From the NCBI RefSeq assembly GCF_007970805.1, contig NZ_CP042433.1, positions 4,402,001-4,466,000 of the forward strand: 64,000 nt of DNA, in the 5' to 3' direction. A program made the position numbers and the translations under genes. The DNA comes from Flavisolibacter ginsenosidimutans (GTDB lineage: Bacteria > Bacteroidota > Bacteroidia > Chitinophagales > Chitinophagaceae). The notes beneath the pieces are model-generated. The model had not been told where the DNA came from. It worked only from the letters and a program-made list of their open reading frames with translations, and ran no database searches. How positions within the stretch are numbered: the stretch's first letter is position 1; every line of letters starts with the position of its first letter. This document shows, one piece after another, positions 63,531-64,000 of the stretch.

Positions 63531-64000
63531 ATGACAGACAGAAGAAGCTTTCTGAAAAACGCCGTTCTTTCTTCAACCGGCTTGTTGGTGTTGCCGCTTC
63601 TTTCGTTTGATGAAAAGCGTTTTGAAAGCAAGGCGATCAACGGCAATCTGGAAGAAGGTTTTTTGCATCCGCCCGCATCAGCGCGGCCGCAAGCTTACTG
63701 GATGTGGATGAACGGTCACATTACCAAAAGAGGCATCACGCTTGATTTGCAAACGATGAAAGATATGGGCCTTGCAGGTGCTTTTGTTTACAATACAAAC
63801 GAAGGCGTTCCGCAAGGTCCGGTTGTTTATGGCAGCGAAGAATGGACGGATTTATTGCTGCACGCGACAAGCGAAGCGCAACGTTTGGGGCTAAAACTTT
63901 TTATGCACAATTCGCCGGGCTTTTCCAGTACCGGCGGCGCAAAAGTTTATCCCGAAATGAGCATGCAGGAATTAACCTGGAGCGAAAAAGTTGTTCAAAG
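63531..64000 (+). CDS. GH106-type glycosidase (partial, cut by window end)
   Basis: First 156 codons of a longer gene, running off the window. The ATG is at 63531. The N-terminus reads TDRRSFLKNAVLSSTGLLVLPLL, a twin-arginine-like or ordinary signal sequence. The following segment (GFLHPPASARPQAYWMWMNGHITKRGITLDLQTMKDMGLAGAFVYN in form) is typical of the rhamnosidase family GH106 and relatives. Substrate would be pectin- or exopolysaccharide-derived rhamnose, by family knowledge only. Catalytic residues lie beyond the window. Confidence 0.75.
   Translation, partial: MTDRRSFLKNAVLSSTGLLVLPLLSFDEKRFESKAINGNLEEGFLHPPASARPQAYWMWMNGHITKRGITLDLQTMKDMGLAGAFVYNTNEGVPQGPVVYGSEEWTDLLLHATSEAQRLGLKLFMHNSPGFSSTGGAKVYPEMSMQELTWSEKVVQ

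Noticed and set aside
1..64000. transposases, prophage genes, CRISPR arrays, tRNA or rRNA genes
   Set aside because: I looked for them on both strands and saw none that could be supported.

Overview
The window reads as a chromosomal segment of a Bacteroidota bacterium, most likely a member of the Chitinophagaceae. The grounds are a full-length SprA (the type IX secretion/gliding translocon protein), two exported proteins with type IX C-terminal signals (one 'type A', one gliding-motility-associated 'type B'), LytS/LytTR signalling, MacB-like ABC export with a sigma-54 response regulator, a PcrB-type geranylgeranylglyceryl phosphate synthase, lycopene cyclase, several start codons with no clear Shine-Dalgarno sequence, and -7 elements resembling TAnnTTTG. 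No rRNA, tRNA, CRISPR array, transposase or phage gene was seen. Genus assignment is inference.

Layout. 1-7.4 kb: dxs (isoprenoid precursor), a secreted lamin-tail protein, a LytS/LytTR two-component pair, an M28 peptidase and a small lipoprotein. 7.4-8.4 kb: a visibly AT-rich single gene (predicted Holliday-resolvase-like endonuclease). 8.5-18.1 kb: household genes (GGGP synthase, a secreted kinase-fold-like protein, GNAT, trans-sulfuration PLP enzyme, DinB, YCII, DUF1345, PGDYG), a second AT-rich single-gene insert (15.4-16.26 kb) edged by inverted repeats, then divergent fabH and ruvA around a long inverted repeat. 18.1-25.2 kb: sprA. 25.2-32 kb: DUF2339, DUF4105, an alpha/beta hydrolase and a 881-residue PKD-like surface protein with a gliding-type C-terminus. 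32-38.3 kb: M16 protease, a frameshifted MORN/YwqK-like gene, DUF983 and murF. 38.4-41.5 kb: thioredoxin, lycopene cyclase, DUF2892, Gfo/Idh oxidoreductase.

41.5-45.9 kb is a tightly packed three-gene envelope signalling unit: TonB-dependent receptor, periplasmic YfiR, and a membrane histidine kinase with a periplasmic N-terminus, HAMP and PAS. 45.9-58.6 kb is an export locus: HlyD adaptor, two MacB-type ATPases, two MacB/FtsX permeases and TolC on the minus strand, with a divergent NtrC-type regulator and NtrY-like kinase. A near sigma-54 promoter and an upstream dyad lie between them. A nonsense-interrupted four-helix-bundle (S23/IVP-type) gene sits inside the export locus. 58.7-64 kb: a TIR-TPR protein, an ABC exporter, a small conserved-looking protein, a plant-type ferredoxin reductase and the start of a GH106-like glycosidase cut by the window edge.

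Intergenic DNA is unusually patterned: short words such as GCAAT, GCTGAT, GACGGAT and GCCGAT recur, often as inverted pairs, and in two places they run into coding sequence.
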